64,000 nucleotides of DNA from Acinetobacter sp. XH1741 (GTDB taxonomy: Bacteria; Pseudomonadota; Gammaproteobacteria; Pseudomonadales; Moraxellaceae), in contig NZ_CP157428.1 of NCBI RefSeq assembly GCF_041021895.1, forward strand, positions 3,658,001-3,722,000. The letters run 5' to 3'. Positions 38,013 through 46,798 of this stretch are shown piece after piece. The translations under genes were made by a program, and so were the position numbers. Numbering within the stretch: the stretch's first letter is position 1; each line of letters opens with the position of its first letter. Under the pieces are notes generated by a model, which was not told the DNA's origin, did no database searches, and saw only the letters and a program-made list of their open reading frames with translations.

Positions 38013-38735
38013 ATGAGTCTGCTCGCTTTCTCTTCATATGCATTAAACGGTGTAGATGCACAGAAGTTCTTACAAGGTCAGGTTACTGTAGATACTGAGC
38101 GTTTAGCCGAAAATGAAACACGCTATACAGCTATTTGTGATCTTAAAGGTCGTATTCACTTCGGTCTGTGGCTAAAAAAGATTAGTGCTGAAAGTTTTGA
38201 AATTGTTGTTACTCAAGATCAAGCTGAAGAGTTTGCCAAACATATTAAAAAATATGGTGCATTTTCAAAAATGGTCTTAAGTGAACAAGGTGTTGTATTT
38301 CCAAAAGTTGTAAATGGTCATACTGAGTTCAGCTCGACAGAAACTGATGTATCCGAATGGCAAAAGCAAGCTATCATGACGGGCCAAGCTTGGATTACTC
38401 AAGCAACCGAACATGAGTTTCAACCCCAAGAATTACGTCTACATCAACGTGAAGGTGTCAATTACGATAAAGGCTGTTACCTAGGTCAAGAAATTGTGGC
38501 ACGCCTTTGGTTTAAAGCAAAACCGAAACACTGGTTACACCTAATTCAAGGCACAGGCGAAGCCCCTGCTACAGCAACTCAACTACACAATGATGTAGAA
38601 GTTGTGAATAGCGCACAAACAAATGATGGATACATCGCATTAGTAGTTGCAAAGCCTGCCGCTTTAACAGAACTCGGACTACAAGTTTTAGAGTTACCTG
38701 CAGCTTTAAGTGGTGATGTAGCTCGACCACAATAA
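38013..38735 (+). CDS. ygfZ: YgfZ-like folate-binding protein for Fe-S cluster maintenance
   Basis: I choose the ATG at 38013 (MSLLAFSSYALNGVDAQKFLQGQVT), which begins in register with the family; a TTG six codons upstream is possible. The 240-residue product has the GcvT-like fold with LQGQVTVDTE near residue 20, AICDLKGRIHFGLWL near 45 and the diagnostic KGCYLGQEIV near 156-165, whose Cys is essential in E. coli YgfZ. It assists repair or assembly of certain Fe-S enzymes with tetrahydrofolate. At 240 residues it is shorter than E. coli YgfZ (about 326), mostly at the C-terminus. Confidence 0.88.
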   Translation: MSLLAFSSYALNGVDAQKFLQGQVTVDTERLAENETRYTAICDLKGRIHFGLWLKKISAESFEIVVTQDQAEEFAKHIKKYGAFSKMVLSEQGVVFPKVVNGHTEFSSTETDVSEWQKQAIMTGQAWITQATEHEFQPQELRLHQREGVNYDKGCYLGQEIVARLWFKAKPKHWLHLIQGTGEAPATATQLHNDVEVVNSAQTNDGYIALVVAKPAALTELGLQVLELPAALSGDVARPQ

Positions 38736-38753
38736 TTATTCTATTTAACACAT

Positions 38754-38786
38754 AAAAAGCCCGTAAAATAATTGACGGGCTTTTTT
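38754..38786 (+). terminator. Intrinsic terminator of ygfZ
   Basis: AAAAAGCCCGT and ACGGGCTTTTTT pair around ten bases, 18 bases past the stop. Confidence 0.88.
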
Positions 38787-38883
38787 ACAGATACAAAATT
38801 CTAATGAATTCATTAAATTAGGGCATAAAACTTTTGTGTTTTCTATGCCATTATAATCCAGGTTGAAATCTAAGAGAAAAAAT

Positions 38884-39594
38884 ATGAAAACTAAACTTGC
38901 TACACTCATGTTGAGTTTGGCTTTTTTCGGTTCTGCTCATGCTGATGTTAAAACACTTGAACAAAATCTGAAGACAAATTACCCAGACTTACCTGTAAAA
39001 GGTGTTTATCAGTCACCTGTGCAAGGTATTTATGAAGTGTATACAAGCGGTCGTATTGTTTATACCAATCAGGATGCTAAATACTTTTTTGTAGGCAATT
39101 TAGTTGATATCAAACAACAAAAAAATATGACAGAAGAACGAATTGCCGAATTGGGTAAAATTGATGTTAAAAGCCTGCCATTAAATCAGGCCGTAAAATA
39201 TGTCAAAGGTAAAGGTGAACGTACCCTTTATATTTTCAGTGATCCTGACTGTCCCTACTGCCAGCGCTTAGAACAAAATATGGTTGGGGTAGACAACGTA
39301 ACGGTATATGTTTTCCTTTATCCTCTCACTAGCTTGCATCCAAATGCTGAAAAAGTTTCAAATCAAATTTGGTGCTCAAAGAACCCAGCAGAAGCTTGGA
39401 CAAATTACATGCTTAACCGCAAATTACCAACAAATAGCAAAAGCTGCACAAGCCCAATTCAGAAAAATATCGCTTTAGGTCAAAAACTAAATATAGATGG
39501 AACACCAACTTTGTTCTTACAAGATGGCCAAAGAATTTCTGGTGTGCCAAGTGATGCAAAACAGATTGAAGCCTTACTACAGTCTGTAAAATAA
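38884..39594 (+). CDS. dsbC: Thiol:disulfide isomerase DsbC-type
   Basis: Start at the ATG 38884, after TAAGAGA; this gives a clean signal peptide MKTKLATLMLSLAFFGSAHA. The mature protein has the DsbC N-terminal dimerisation domain (residues about 21-85, IYEVYTSGRIVYTNQDAKYFFVG) and a thioredoxin domain with CPYC at Cys123-Cys126 (FSDPDCPYCQRLE) and the cis-Pro loop DGTPTLFL. Two more Cys lie further on, as in E. coli DsbC. It reshuffles wrong disulfides in the periplasm. 236 residues, full length. Confidence 0.93.
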   Translation: MKTKLATLMLSLAFFGSAHADVKTLEQNLKTNYPDLPVKGVYQSPVQGIYEVYTSGRIVYTNQDAKYFFVGNLVDIKQQKNMTEERIAELGKIDVKSLPLNQAVKYVKGKGERTLYIFSDPDCPYCQRLEQNMVGVDNVTVYVFLYPLTSLHPNAEKVSNQIWCSKNPAEAWTNYMLNRKLPTNSKSCTSPIQKNIALGQKLNIDGTPTLFLQDGQRISGVPSDAKQIEALLQSVK

Positions 39595-39600
39595 ACATAT

Positions 39601-39635
39601 CCACCACTCTACCTATAGAGTGGTGGACTATTTTT
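39601..39635 (+). terminator. Intrinsic terminator of dsbC
   Basis: CCACCACTCTA, loop CCTA, TAGAGTGGTGG (11 bp, exact), then ACTATTTTTCT. Confidence 0.85.
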
Positions 39636-39775
39636 CTACACAATTTGCTCTATAGACATCGTTTTATATACAAATCGGCTGTTTACTTTCATTCATCAAT
39701 ATTTATGATGAGAAGTTGAATGAGTTCAATACATCGATGGAATGATGTAGCTAGAAAGTAAAAGGTTAAAAAGAA

Positions 39776-40600
39776 ATGAAAAAGTTACTCATCGTAAGTC
39801 TAATCGCCATTTCAAGTTCATCAATCTTTGCGGCAGATAGCACTGCATCTGTAGCTAAAAACGATGTATTTAAACAGGCAGAACAGTTCTACGCAGCAAA
39901 AAACTACCCAGCAGCTTTTCAGGAAATGCAACGTCTTGCACAAACAGGAAATGCGCAAGCAATCTATAACTTAGGCTATATGACTCAGATAGGCCAAGGC
40001 ACCGCTAAAGATACTGCCAAAGCTCTGAAATATTATGAAGATGCCTCAAACAAAGGTTATGCTCAAGCCAGTTATAGACTTTCACAGATCTATGAAAATG
40101 GTGAATTAGGCGTTGCAAAAGATAGTAATAAATTTAGTCAATATGTACAGAAAGCGTCTAACCAAGGTTCTGACGATGCAACTGTGAAAATTGCGACTAT
40201 TTTGTTTGCTCAGAAAAAGCCTCAGTCCCATCAAATTGCTTTGCAAAAACTAGCACCTTTAATTCGAAAAGGTAACTACCCTGCTATTCAGGTCAAGGCA
40301 CTTTATGATATTAGCCAAGGGGTTGAAAATAAAAATCCTCTAATGAAGCGTCAGGGTATTGAGGCTTTACAAGCAATTGCCCAAAAAGGTTATGCACCGG
40401 CATCTATGGCTTTAGCAACCATGATGGCAAATGGCAATATCATTCCTCAAAACTTGCCTCAAGCAAAACAGATTTTTACTGAACTTGCCAATCAGAATGT
40501 ACCTAACGCTAAAGAGTCTTTAGCTTCGGTTGATAAGATTATTGCAGAAAAAAGTAAACAGGCTGCAAATACTCCCGCACAACCTGCACCTAAAAAATAG
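39776..40600 (+). CDS. Periplasmic Sel1-like repeat protein
   Basis: 274 residues. Signal peptide MKKLLIVSLIAISSSSIFA, then Sel1/TPR-type repeats: AEQFYAAKNYPAAFQEMQRLAQTGNAQAIYNLGYM, IGQGTAKDTAKALKYYEDASNKGYAQASYRLSQIY, FSQYVQKASNQGSDDATVKIA and, near the end, ALQAIAQKGYAPASMALATMMANG. A Pro/Ala/Lys tail (ANTPAQPAPKK) closes it. Such helical solenoids bind partner proteins in the envelope; the partner is unknown. The start is preceded by AAAAAGAA only, a weak binding site. Confidence 0.88.
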   Translation: MKKLLIVSLIAISSSSIFAADSTASVAKNDVFKQAEQFYAAKNYPAAFQEMQRLAQTGNAQAIYNLGYMTQIGQGTAKDTAKALKYYEDASNKGYAQASYRLSQIYENGELGVAKDSNKFSQYVQKASNQGSDDATVKIATILFAQKKPQSHQIALQKLAPLIRKGNYPAIQVKALYDISQGVENKNPLMKRQGIEALQAIAQKGYAPASMALATMMANGNIIPQNLPQAKQIFTELANQNVPNAKESLASVDKIIAEKSKQAANTPAQPAPKK

Positions 40601-40610
40601 TAAAGAAACA

Positions 40611-40636
40611 ATAGCCCCGTATGGGGCTTTTCTTTT
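40611..40636. terminator. Bidirectional terminator
   Basis: AGCCCC, loop GTAT, GGGGCTTTT between the convergent Sel1-repeat gene and the AEC transporter gene. Confidence 0.82.
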
Positions 40637-41573
40637 ACCACCACAGTGCAATAAGCCCGCTAACCCCAATAAAACCAATAATAGTACTCATCATTAAAGG
40701 CGTTAATGCTCTTTCATTTAGACCATATGCTTGCCCAAAAATTCCAAATGCAATCGGCATCGGCAGTGCTGCAATTAATGTTCCTGCATAGAGCATTTCC
40801 CGGCTTACATTTGGAGTTACTAAAAAAAGCGCAAAAATCACAGATGGCATAAGAATGACCTTCAACATTGCCAACAATATACTTTGTAAATTTACTGCGG
40901 TAAGACCAATCCCAACTAAACTACCGCCAATCGCAAATAATGCTAAAGGCGATGCTGTCTTCCCTAACAATTCCAAAGCTTGGCCCAAAGTTGAAGGTAA
41001 ATGAAGACCTAACAAAATACAGCTCATTCCAACCAAAATTGCAATAATGACTGGATTTTTCAGCAAGTTGAAAAAGGTTTTTTTAAGAAGCGGTAAAAGT
41101 TGCTGCTGCTCATGCATACCAGCTTCAGCCAAAATCAGCATTAAGGCGACAATTAATAAGTTCTCAATAATTAAAGTTAAAGATATATAAATAGCAGCAT
41201 GGCTACCAATAAGCATGGTCAAAATAGCTGTGCCCATAAAGCCAGTATTAGACATAGAAGCACCCATAGAGATGACGGCGCTATGGGTTAGGCTATTTTT
41301 AAAAAACTTTCGATAAATGATAAAAGCGAAGATAAATAAGATTAAAGAGCCACCACCATAAGCAATAAAATAAGCAGGGTGCCAAATATCTTGTAAATTT
41401 TTATGGGCTAAAGACTGAATTAAAAATGCAGGTAATGCAACTTTAATAACGAATGCGCTTAGGGCTTTAATCTGTTCAGGTGTTACCATTTTAATGAGGA
41501 CACTACAGTACCCCATCAATAATAAAATCAAGATTGGTAAAATTACCTGAAAAACCACAGAATGTTCCCTCAC
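40635..41573 (-). CDS. AEC (auxin efflux carrier) family transporter
   Basis: 312 residues with about ten hydrophobic helices. Family marks: N-terminal VFQVILPILILLLMGYC, AFVIKVALPAFLIQSLA, SMGASMSNTGFMGTAIL (NxGF motif near 103-110) and GTLIAALPMPIAFGIFGQAYG near 265. Members export or import small carboxylates such as malonate or malate. No co-transcribed metabolic gene gives a hint; the gene ahead ends at its own terminator. Confidence 0.88.
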   Translation of the reverse strand: MREHSVVFQVILPILILLLMGYCSVLIKMVTPEQIKALSAFVIKVALPAFLIQSLAHKNLQDIWHPAYFIAYGGGSLILFIFAFIIYRKFFKNSLTHSAVISMGASMSNTGFMGTAILTMLIGSHAAIYISLTLIIENLLIVALMLILAEAGMHEQQQLLPLLKKTFFNLLKNPVIIAILVGMSCILLGLHLPSTLGQALELLGKTASPLALFAIGGSLVGIGLTAVNLQSILLAMLKVILMPSVIFALFLVTPNVSREMLYAGTLIAALPMPIAFGIFGQAYGLNERALTPLMMSTIIGFIGVSGLIALWW

Positions 41574-41581
41574 TCATTTCA

Positions 41582-41612
41582 AAACAAAAACGGGCAAATC
41601 TTAATTTGCCCG
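41582..41612 (-). terminator. Intrinsic terminator of the receptor-reductase pair
   Basis: CGGGCAAAT and ATTTGCCCG (41591-41612); read leftward it ends TTTTTGTTTT. It lies between the OYE-family gene and the AEC gene. Confidence 0.85.
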
Positions 41613-41622
41613 CAGATTTAAA

Positions 41623-42732
41623 CTAAAACGCATCGAAAAGCTGTTTTAATCCATGTGGCTGACAACGCAAATATTGAGGCGCAATTTTAACTTTTGCTCC
41701 CAGTGTAGCTGCTGCATGCCATGGCCAACGTGGGTCATATAACATAGCACGAGCAAGCCCAATGGCATCAGCTTGCTGGTTTTCTAAAATTTGTTCAGCA
41801 TGTTCTGGTTCGGTAATTAACCCCACGGCTATTACAGGAATAGACACATGTTTCTTAATCTGTTCGGCAAACGGAACTTGGTAGCCCGCCCCGATGGTAA
41901 TATTTTGATGTTCATGTAAGCCACCGCTAGACACATGCACATAGGCTGCTCCTAGCTGCTCTAAAGCTTTTGATAAACCAACCGTAGATTCAATATCCCA
42001 CTGCTCGTTACCATCCATCCAGTCTGTTGCAGATAAACGTACACCGACAGGGTAACCGTTGGGAACGGCTAATTTAATTACCTGAAGAACCTCAAGCGTC
42101 ATACGCATACGGTTTTCTAAAGAACCTCCATACTCGTCTGTTCTTTGGTTGGCAATTGGCGATAAAAATTGATGCAGCAAGTAACCATGCGCTGCATGTA
42201 CTTCAATTAGTTCAAAGCCAGCTTCTACTGCACGTTTTGCAGCAGCGGCAAAGTCTTGTTGAACTTGCTTTATCTCATCAATGCTTAAGGCATGTGGTGC
42301 TGTATCATGAACAGAAAAAGTACTCGTACTTGGCGCGACAGTTTGCCACCCATGTGGCTGATCTTTTGCAATTTGGCCTTTACCCAACCAAGGCTTTTCA
42401 GTAGAGGCTTTGCGGCCAGCATGCGCTAACTGAATTCCAAATGGCATAGGAGAAAGTGTTTTGACTTTCTCCAATAAAGTTTTGATTTGGTCACGTTGCT
42501 GATCATTCCAAAGTCCAAGGTCTGCATAACTAATGCGACCTTCCGCTTGTACAGCAGTCGCTTCTACAATGCATAACCCAGCTCCAGACAACGCATAATT
42601 TGCCCATTGCTGTTCGTGCCAATAAGTAATTTCGCCTTCGTCTGTTGCCGAATATTGACACATTGGGGCAATTACAATTCTATTGACCAGTTGTAGCGAA
42701 TCAAAATTAACCGTTTCAAATAATTTTGCCAT
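41623..42732 (-). CDS. NADH:flavin oxidoreductase, Old Yellow Enzyme family (YqjM/NamA-like)
   Basis: 369 residues, a full FMN TIM barrel. Conserved parts: NRIVIAPMCQYSA (about 17-29, with the Cys of the YqjM class), GIQLAHAGRKAS near 99-110, EVHAAHGYLLHQFLSPIANQRTDEYGGSLENR near 178-208 (HAAH active-site pair) and ADAIGLARAMLYDPRWPW near 328-345. It reduces activated C=C bonds with NADPH. Only nine bases separate it from the TonB receptor gene upstream, so the two are probably one transcript ending at a single terminator. A functional link between them is not obvious. Confidence 0.92.
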   Translation of the reverse strand: MAKLFETVNFDSLQLVNRIVIAPMCQYSATDEGEITYWHEQQWANYALSGAGLCIVEATAVQAEGRISYADLGLWNDQQRDQIKTLLEKVKTLSPMPFGIQLAHAGRKASTEKPWLGKGQIAKDQPHGWQTVAPSTSTFSVHDTAPHALSIDEIKQVQQDFAAAAKRAVEAGFELIEVHAAHGYLLHQFLSPIANQRTDEYGGSLENRMRMTLEVLQVIKLAVPNGYPVGVRLSATDWMDGNEQWDIESTVGLSKALEQLGAAYVHVSSGGLHEHQNITIGAGYQVPFAEQIKKHVSIPVIAVGLITEPEHAEQILENQQADAIGLARAMLYDPRWPWHAAATLGAKVKIAPQYLRCQPHGLKQLFDAF

Positions 42733-42741
42733 TTTAAATTC

Positions 42742-44874
42742 CTAGAATTGTTTAATTACACGTAAACCTGCACTCCAGTTACGCCCATCCGCAGGCTCGA
42801 AATAACGGTCATTACCATCATTTACAATCACTGAACCTGCATAGTTTTTATCAAACAAGTTGTCTACACGGGCAAAGCTTTTGACTTTCCAATCACCTAG
42901 ATCCCATGCATAACCAATGTTTGCTGAGGTTACACTGTAGCTTGGTGCTGCGTCACTGTTGGTATCATTCACGTATACTTTACCCATATACTGTACATCG
43001 ACACCACCATATAAGCCGTGGCTAGGTTGCCAAGCTAAAGATACAAAGGCCTGATTTTTAGCAATACCAGGAATTTTATTTCCTGATGGGATCTGGGCAA
43101 TATTTCCTAAAGCTGGAATATCAGCATCAAATGTCGCATCTAAATAGGCATAGCTTGCAGTCGCGCTTAAGTCTCGCCATAACTTTTTATTCCATGCAAA
43201 CTCTACCCCTTCACGTAAAGTTTTATCTGCATTACGGAAGGTTGCACGTCCGTTTGAGCTTCCCGCTGCAACAATGTCATTCTTCGTTTTGGTTTGAAAA
43301 ACCGCCAACGTAAAATTACCTAATTGGTTTTGTGACTTTAGGCCAGCCTCATAGGTATCACTAGTTGAGGGTTTTAAATCAAAATTAAAACCTGACTTTG
43401 ATGTATCAGTTTGATAAGCCATTTCAGTAAAAGTTGGTGTTTCAAAACCTTTGGCATAACTCACATAAGCCATGAGTTCAGGTAAAACTTGCCAGCTTAA
43501 AGCAGCAGAAGGTAGAACCTTACTGTAATCAGTCTTGCCGCTATCGTCACCATTACTTAAATAATTATCTTTAGATTTGTAATGAACATTGCTATAGCGT
43601 ACGCCCGTGTCTAAACGCCATGTAGGTAAGAACTGCCATGAAGCTTGTAAATATGGATCGATATTCCACAAAGTATTGTCTTCATCACGACGTAATTTAC
43701 CTTTAACACCATAAGAAGGCTGACCATTTACTAAGTTAAAATTTTCATAACCTTTACGGTCTTCATCCATTGCATCAAGTGCAACACCTAAACTCACCGT
43801 TGTATTGGGCAATAGTTCTTTACCTGTCCAACGGAAATCAGCACCATAATAATTACGTTCAAAATCAATCACGCCACCAGCATGATTAATGCTGGCATCT
43901 TGTGCTGACTTAGGAATAGATTGATATTGAGTAACTTGACGATTGCCTAAATATGCCATGGCATAGAGTTCATTTTTATCATTAATAGGCTTGGACCATG
44001 TCAACCCTGTCTGGGTTTGCTCAATGTCTTTTCGAACCTTATAAATATTTTTTGAATCATTAACCTGTTTGGGATTCGCATTCCACTGAGCATGAGTTAA
44101 GCCTTGCGGATCATCAGCATTCATTTTGACATAGTTAGTCACCCAGTTGATTTTGCTTCCATCGTCAAGGTTCCAACTGAGCTTGGCGTTATTTAAGATT
44201 TTATCTGCACCGCTATGATCTCGGTAACCGTCGGTATCGAAGTACGATGAACTAATAATATAACTTGGTTCATTCGCACCCTTTGCTCCACCTTGTAGCA
44301 CAATTCCTGCTCGGCTTTTATCGTGACTACCACCAGAATAGCTCAGCTCAATTGAATCTTTCCCTTGCCCTTCTTTAGTAGAAGTTAAAATTGTCCCACC
44401 CGATGAGTTTCCATAAAGTGAAGAAAAAGGTCCCGTTAGGACTTCTACATGATCGAGACTACTTAAATCAATATTAGATGTTTGGCCTTGCCCATCTGGC
44501 ATAGTGGCCGGAATACCATCCACATAAAGACGAATTCCTCGAACACCAAAAGTCGAACGTGCGCCAAAACCACGCATAGATAGCTGTAAATCTTGCGCAT
44601 AATTTTCACGATTACGGATCTGTAAACTTGGTATCCCTTTCACAACTTCAGTCAAATTCACTTGTGAAGACGTATCTGCTTGAGGTGCATCTATTCGAAA
44701 AACCGAAGCGGGTGTTTCTAAGTAAGTCGTATCAGTACGCGTTGCTTCCACATGTAAAGTAGGCAATTTGGCAACGTCTGAATTTGAGTCTTCAGCCCAA
44801 ACGAGTGGACTCGAAATACAGCCCATACTCATCAAAATACAGTAATGAAGTCGGTCTAAGCGTAATAAGGACAT
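42742..44874 (-). CDS. pqqU: TonB-dependent outer-membrane receptor, PqqU (YncD)-like
   Basis: 710 residues. Signal peptide near 1-27 (ending SSPLVWA), plug domain with VNLTEVVKGIPSLQIRNRENYAQDLQLSMRGFGARSTFGVRGIRLYVDGIPATMPDGQGQTSNIDLSSLDHVEVL, then a 22-strand barrel ending in ...NWSAGLRVIKQF. Long stretches match what I recall of E. coli PqqU/YncD (IRGIRLYVDGIPATMPDGQGQTSNIDLSS; TQYQSIP; LRRDE...WNIDPYLQ; VDNLFDK.Y.GSVIVN). PqqU takes up the cofactor pyrroloquinoline quinone. Import of PQQ is therefore the best call; the gcd gene at the right edge needs PQQ. No clear Fur box is visible upstream. Confidence 0.83.
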   Translation of the reverse strand: MSLLRLDRLHYCILMSMGCISSPLVWAEDSNSDVAKLPTLHVEATRTDTTYLETPASVFRIDAPQADTSSQVNLTEVVKGIPSLQIRNRENYAQDLQLSMRGFGARSTFGVRGIRLYVDGIPATMPDGQGQTSNIDLSSLDHVEVLTGPFSSLYGNSSGGTILTSTKEGQGKDSIELSYSGGSHDKSRAGIVLQGGAKGANEPSYIISSSYFDTDGYRDHSGADKILNNAKLSWNLDDGSKINWVTNYVKMNADDPQGLTHAQWNANPKQVNDSKNIYKVRKDIEQTQTGLTWSKPINDKNELYAMAYLGNRQVTQYQSIPKSAQDASINHAGGVIDFERNYYGADFRWTGKELLPNTTVSLGVALDAMDEDRKGYENFNLVNGQPSYGVKGKLRRDEDNTLWNIDPYLQASWQFLPTWRLDTGVRYSNVHYKSKDNYLSNGDDSGKTDYSKVLPSAALSWQVLPELMAYVSYAKGFETPTFTEMAYQTDTSKSGFNFDLKPSTSDTYEAGLKSQNQLGNFTLAVFQTKTKNDIVAAGSSNGRATFRNADKTLREGVEFAWNKKLWRDLSATASYAYLDATFDADIPALGNIAQIPSGNKIPGIAKNQAFVSLAWQPSHGLYGGVDVQYMGKVYVNDTNSDAAPSYSVTSANIGYAWDLGDWKVKSFARVDNLFDKNYAGSVIVNDGNDRYFEPADGRNWSAGLRVIKQF

Positions 44875-45006
44875 GCTTATTTCCTTTATTTATATTGTAG
44901 TTATCATAACAAAAAGCGGTGTCTTGTCTGGAGATTGAATTCGATTTGCATTGTTGTAAATCTGGAACACTATCTCGTTATCTAAAAATTAATTTCCAGA
45001 CTTAAA

Positions 45007-45573
45007 TTATCGGCTTAACGATGGATGATCTTTCCAGCAATATCGTTCAGGCCAGTCTTTTGCTTCTTCAGCATAATCAATTCCAATACGTGGAGTCATG
45101 ACTACTTCAGGCTGCGTTGATGCTGCTTCAATCCATAACCCAGATTGTTCACCCAAAGTCTGACCTTTTAAACTACGGTTAATGCCTAAATAACGTGTTA
45201 ATTTGCCCGGTCCAGCTAAAAGCTTATATTCTTTTTTAGTTGAAGCATCTTTTAAAAACGCAGATCGAATCATCACTCCTTCAGGTACGCCTTCTGTTTG
45301 AGTAATAATATTCAACATTTCATACATGCCATAAATTAAATAAACGTAAATCGTACCACCATGGCTATACATTACTTCGGTTCGAGCTGTACGTTTATCA
45401 CTGTAACTATGGCAAGCTTTATCCCGAACACCCAAATAAGCTTCTGTTTCGCTAATCGTACAGCGGATAACTTGACCATCAGACTGTCGCTTACACAATA
45501 CACAGCCGATCAAATCATAGGCTACTTCTGAAGTTTCTCGTTGGAACCAGCTTAGTGGTAAAATATCTGACAT
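45007..45573 (-). CDS. 3-methyladenine DNA glycosylase (AAG/MPG family)
   Basis: Start at the ATG 45573, after AGAGA; nine more codons are open upstream. 188 residues of the AAG fold: LIGCVLCKRQSDG, ISETEAYLGVRDKACHSYSDKRTARTEVMYSHGGTIYVYLIYGMYEMLNIIT (about 40-90, with the catalytic Glu in ETEAY and the Tyr/His pocket), GVMIRSAFL, LLAGPGKLTRYLGI. It excises alkylated purines such as 3-methyladenine and hypoxanthine. It is divergent from mutM with about 75 bases between, so two base-excision glycosylases share one promoter region. Confidence 0.92.
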   Translation of the reverse strand: MSDILPLSWFQRETSEVAYDLIGCVLCKRQSDGQVIRCTISETEAYLGVRDKACHSYSDKRTARTEVMYSHGGTIYVYLIYGMYEMLNIITQTEGVPEGVMIRSAFLKDASTKKEYKLLAGPGKLTRYLGINRSLKGQTLGEQSGLWIEAASTQPEVVMTPRIGIDYAEEAKDWPERYCWKDHPSLSR

Positions 45574-45649
45574 AGTATTCTCTGAAATATTACATACCAC
45601 ACGTTATACTTGATTAGTCCAGTATATCTGTTAATTCTGCGAGTTGGTG

Positions 45650-46474
45650 ATGCCTGAGTTACCCGAAGTCGAAACAACCAAAACGAGTTTATTCCCTCTA
45701 TTGAATCAAAAAGTTCAAAGTGTAGAAGTCCGTAACCCTAGCTTACGCTGGCCGATTCCGGATGATGTTCATAAACTTATTGGGCAACGTCTTATTGGCT
45801 TAAATCGACGTTCAAAATATATCTTGGCAGAGTTTGAACAAGACCAAATGCTCTGGCATTTAGGAATGTCTGGAAGCTTTCGTTTATGCCAGCCCAACGA
45901 TGAACTGAGAAAGCATGATCATTTGATTATTCAATTTGAAGATCAGCAATTACGTTACCATGATCCACGTCGTTTTGGCTGCATTCTTTGGCTTAATCCA
46001 GAATCTCAAGGCAAACTCATAGATACTTTAGGCCCAGAGCCTTTAAGTACTGACTTTAATGCAGAATATTTAGCTTCTAAACTTAAGAATAAATCTGTCG
46101 GCATAAAAATTGCACTCATGGATAATCATGTAGTCGTTGGTGTGGGCAATATTTACGCAACTGAAAGTCTGTTTAATGTTGGCATTCACCCAGCACAACC
46201 TGCTGGCGATTTGAGCATGCAACAGATTGAGAAACTCGTTGTCGAGATTAAACGTATTTTAAAGTCGGCAATTGATTTGGGTGGCTCAACTTTGCGTGAT
46301 TACAGCAATGCCAACGGAGAAAATGGTTATTTTCAGCAAACCCTACTTGCTTATGGTCGTGCTGGAGAAATGTGCGTTAACTGTGAAACCACATTAGAAA
46401 ATTTAAAACTTGGTCAACGTGCCAGTGTGTTTTGTCCACAGTGTCAGCCACTTAACAAGCTGAAAAAGCCTTAA
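45650..46474 (+). CDS. mutM: Formamidopyrimidine-DNA glycosylase
   Basis: The start must be the ATG at 45650 because the catalytic N-terminal proline follows it directly (MPELPEVETT, Pro2, Glu3). 274 residues, full length. Lys57 or its neighbour in RRSKYILAE, the H2TH region (IKIALMDNHVVVGVGNIYATESLF) and the four-Cys zinc finger CVNCETTLENL...FCPQC at the C-terminus are all present. The enzyme removes 8-oxoguanine and formamidopyrimidines. Followed at 19 bases by a parvulin gene. Confidence 0.97.
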   Translation: MPELPEVETTKTSLFPLLNQKVQSVEVRNPSLRWPIPDDVHKLIGQRLIGLNRRSKYILAEFEQDQMLWHLGMSGSFRLCQPNDELRKHDHLIIQFEDQQLRYHDPRRFGCILWLNPESQGKLIDTLGPEPLSTDFNAEYLASKLKNKSVGIKIALMDNHVVVGVGNIYATESLFNVGIHPAQPAGDLSMQQIEKLVVEIKRILKSAIDLGGSTLRDYSNANGENGYFQQTLLAYGRAGEMCVNCETTLENLKLGQRASVFCPQCQPLNKLKKP

Positions 46475-46493
46475 TTTTTTGGAGGAAGACAAC

Positions 46494-46784
46494 ATGCAAA
46501 CAGCAATTGTCCGACATATTTTAGTCAAAGATAAAGACTTAGCTGAACAGCTAAAAAAGAAGCTACAAAGTGGTGCAGACTTTGCCAAACTGGCCAAGCA
46601 ATATTCCACCTGTAATTCTGCAAAACGTGGTGGTGAACTGGGTGAAGTCAAAAAAGGTCAACTGGTGCCTGTCATCGACAAAGTTGTTTTTACAGCTGCT
46701 GAACGCGTGTTACAAGGCCCAATCAAAAGCCAGTTTGGCTATCATCTTTTAGAAGTAAAATTCAGAATGGGCAACCTACGTTGA
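46494..46784 (+). CDS. ppiC: Parvulin-type peptidyl-prolyl isomerase
   Basis: Start ATG at 46494 after a strong GGAGG (eight-base spacing). 96 residues, a single cytoplasmic parvulin domain without signal peptide: AIVRHILVKDKDLAEQLKKKLQSGADFAKLAKQYSTCNSAKRGGELGEVKKGQLVPVIDKVVF, ending SQFGYHLLEVKFR. This is the size and sequence pattern of E. coli PpiC. It speeds proline isomerisation in protein folding. Probably co-transcribed with mutM. Confidence 0.94.
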   Translation: MQTAIVRHILVKDKDLAEQLKKKLQSGADFAKLAKQYSTCNSAKRGGELGEVKKGQLVPVIDKVVFTAAERVLQGPIKSQFGYHLLEVKFRMGNLR

Positions 46785-46798
46785 TTCTATTCATTTAA

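Noticed and set aside
44875..44960. Possible Fur or Zur box upstream of the PqqU-like receptor
   Set aside because: Only scattered matches (GTTATGATAAC) to either consensus; too weak to call.
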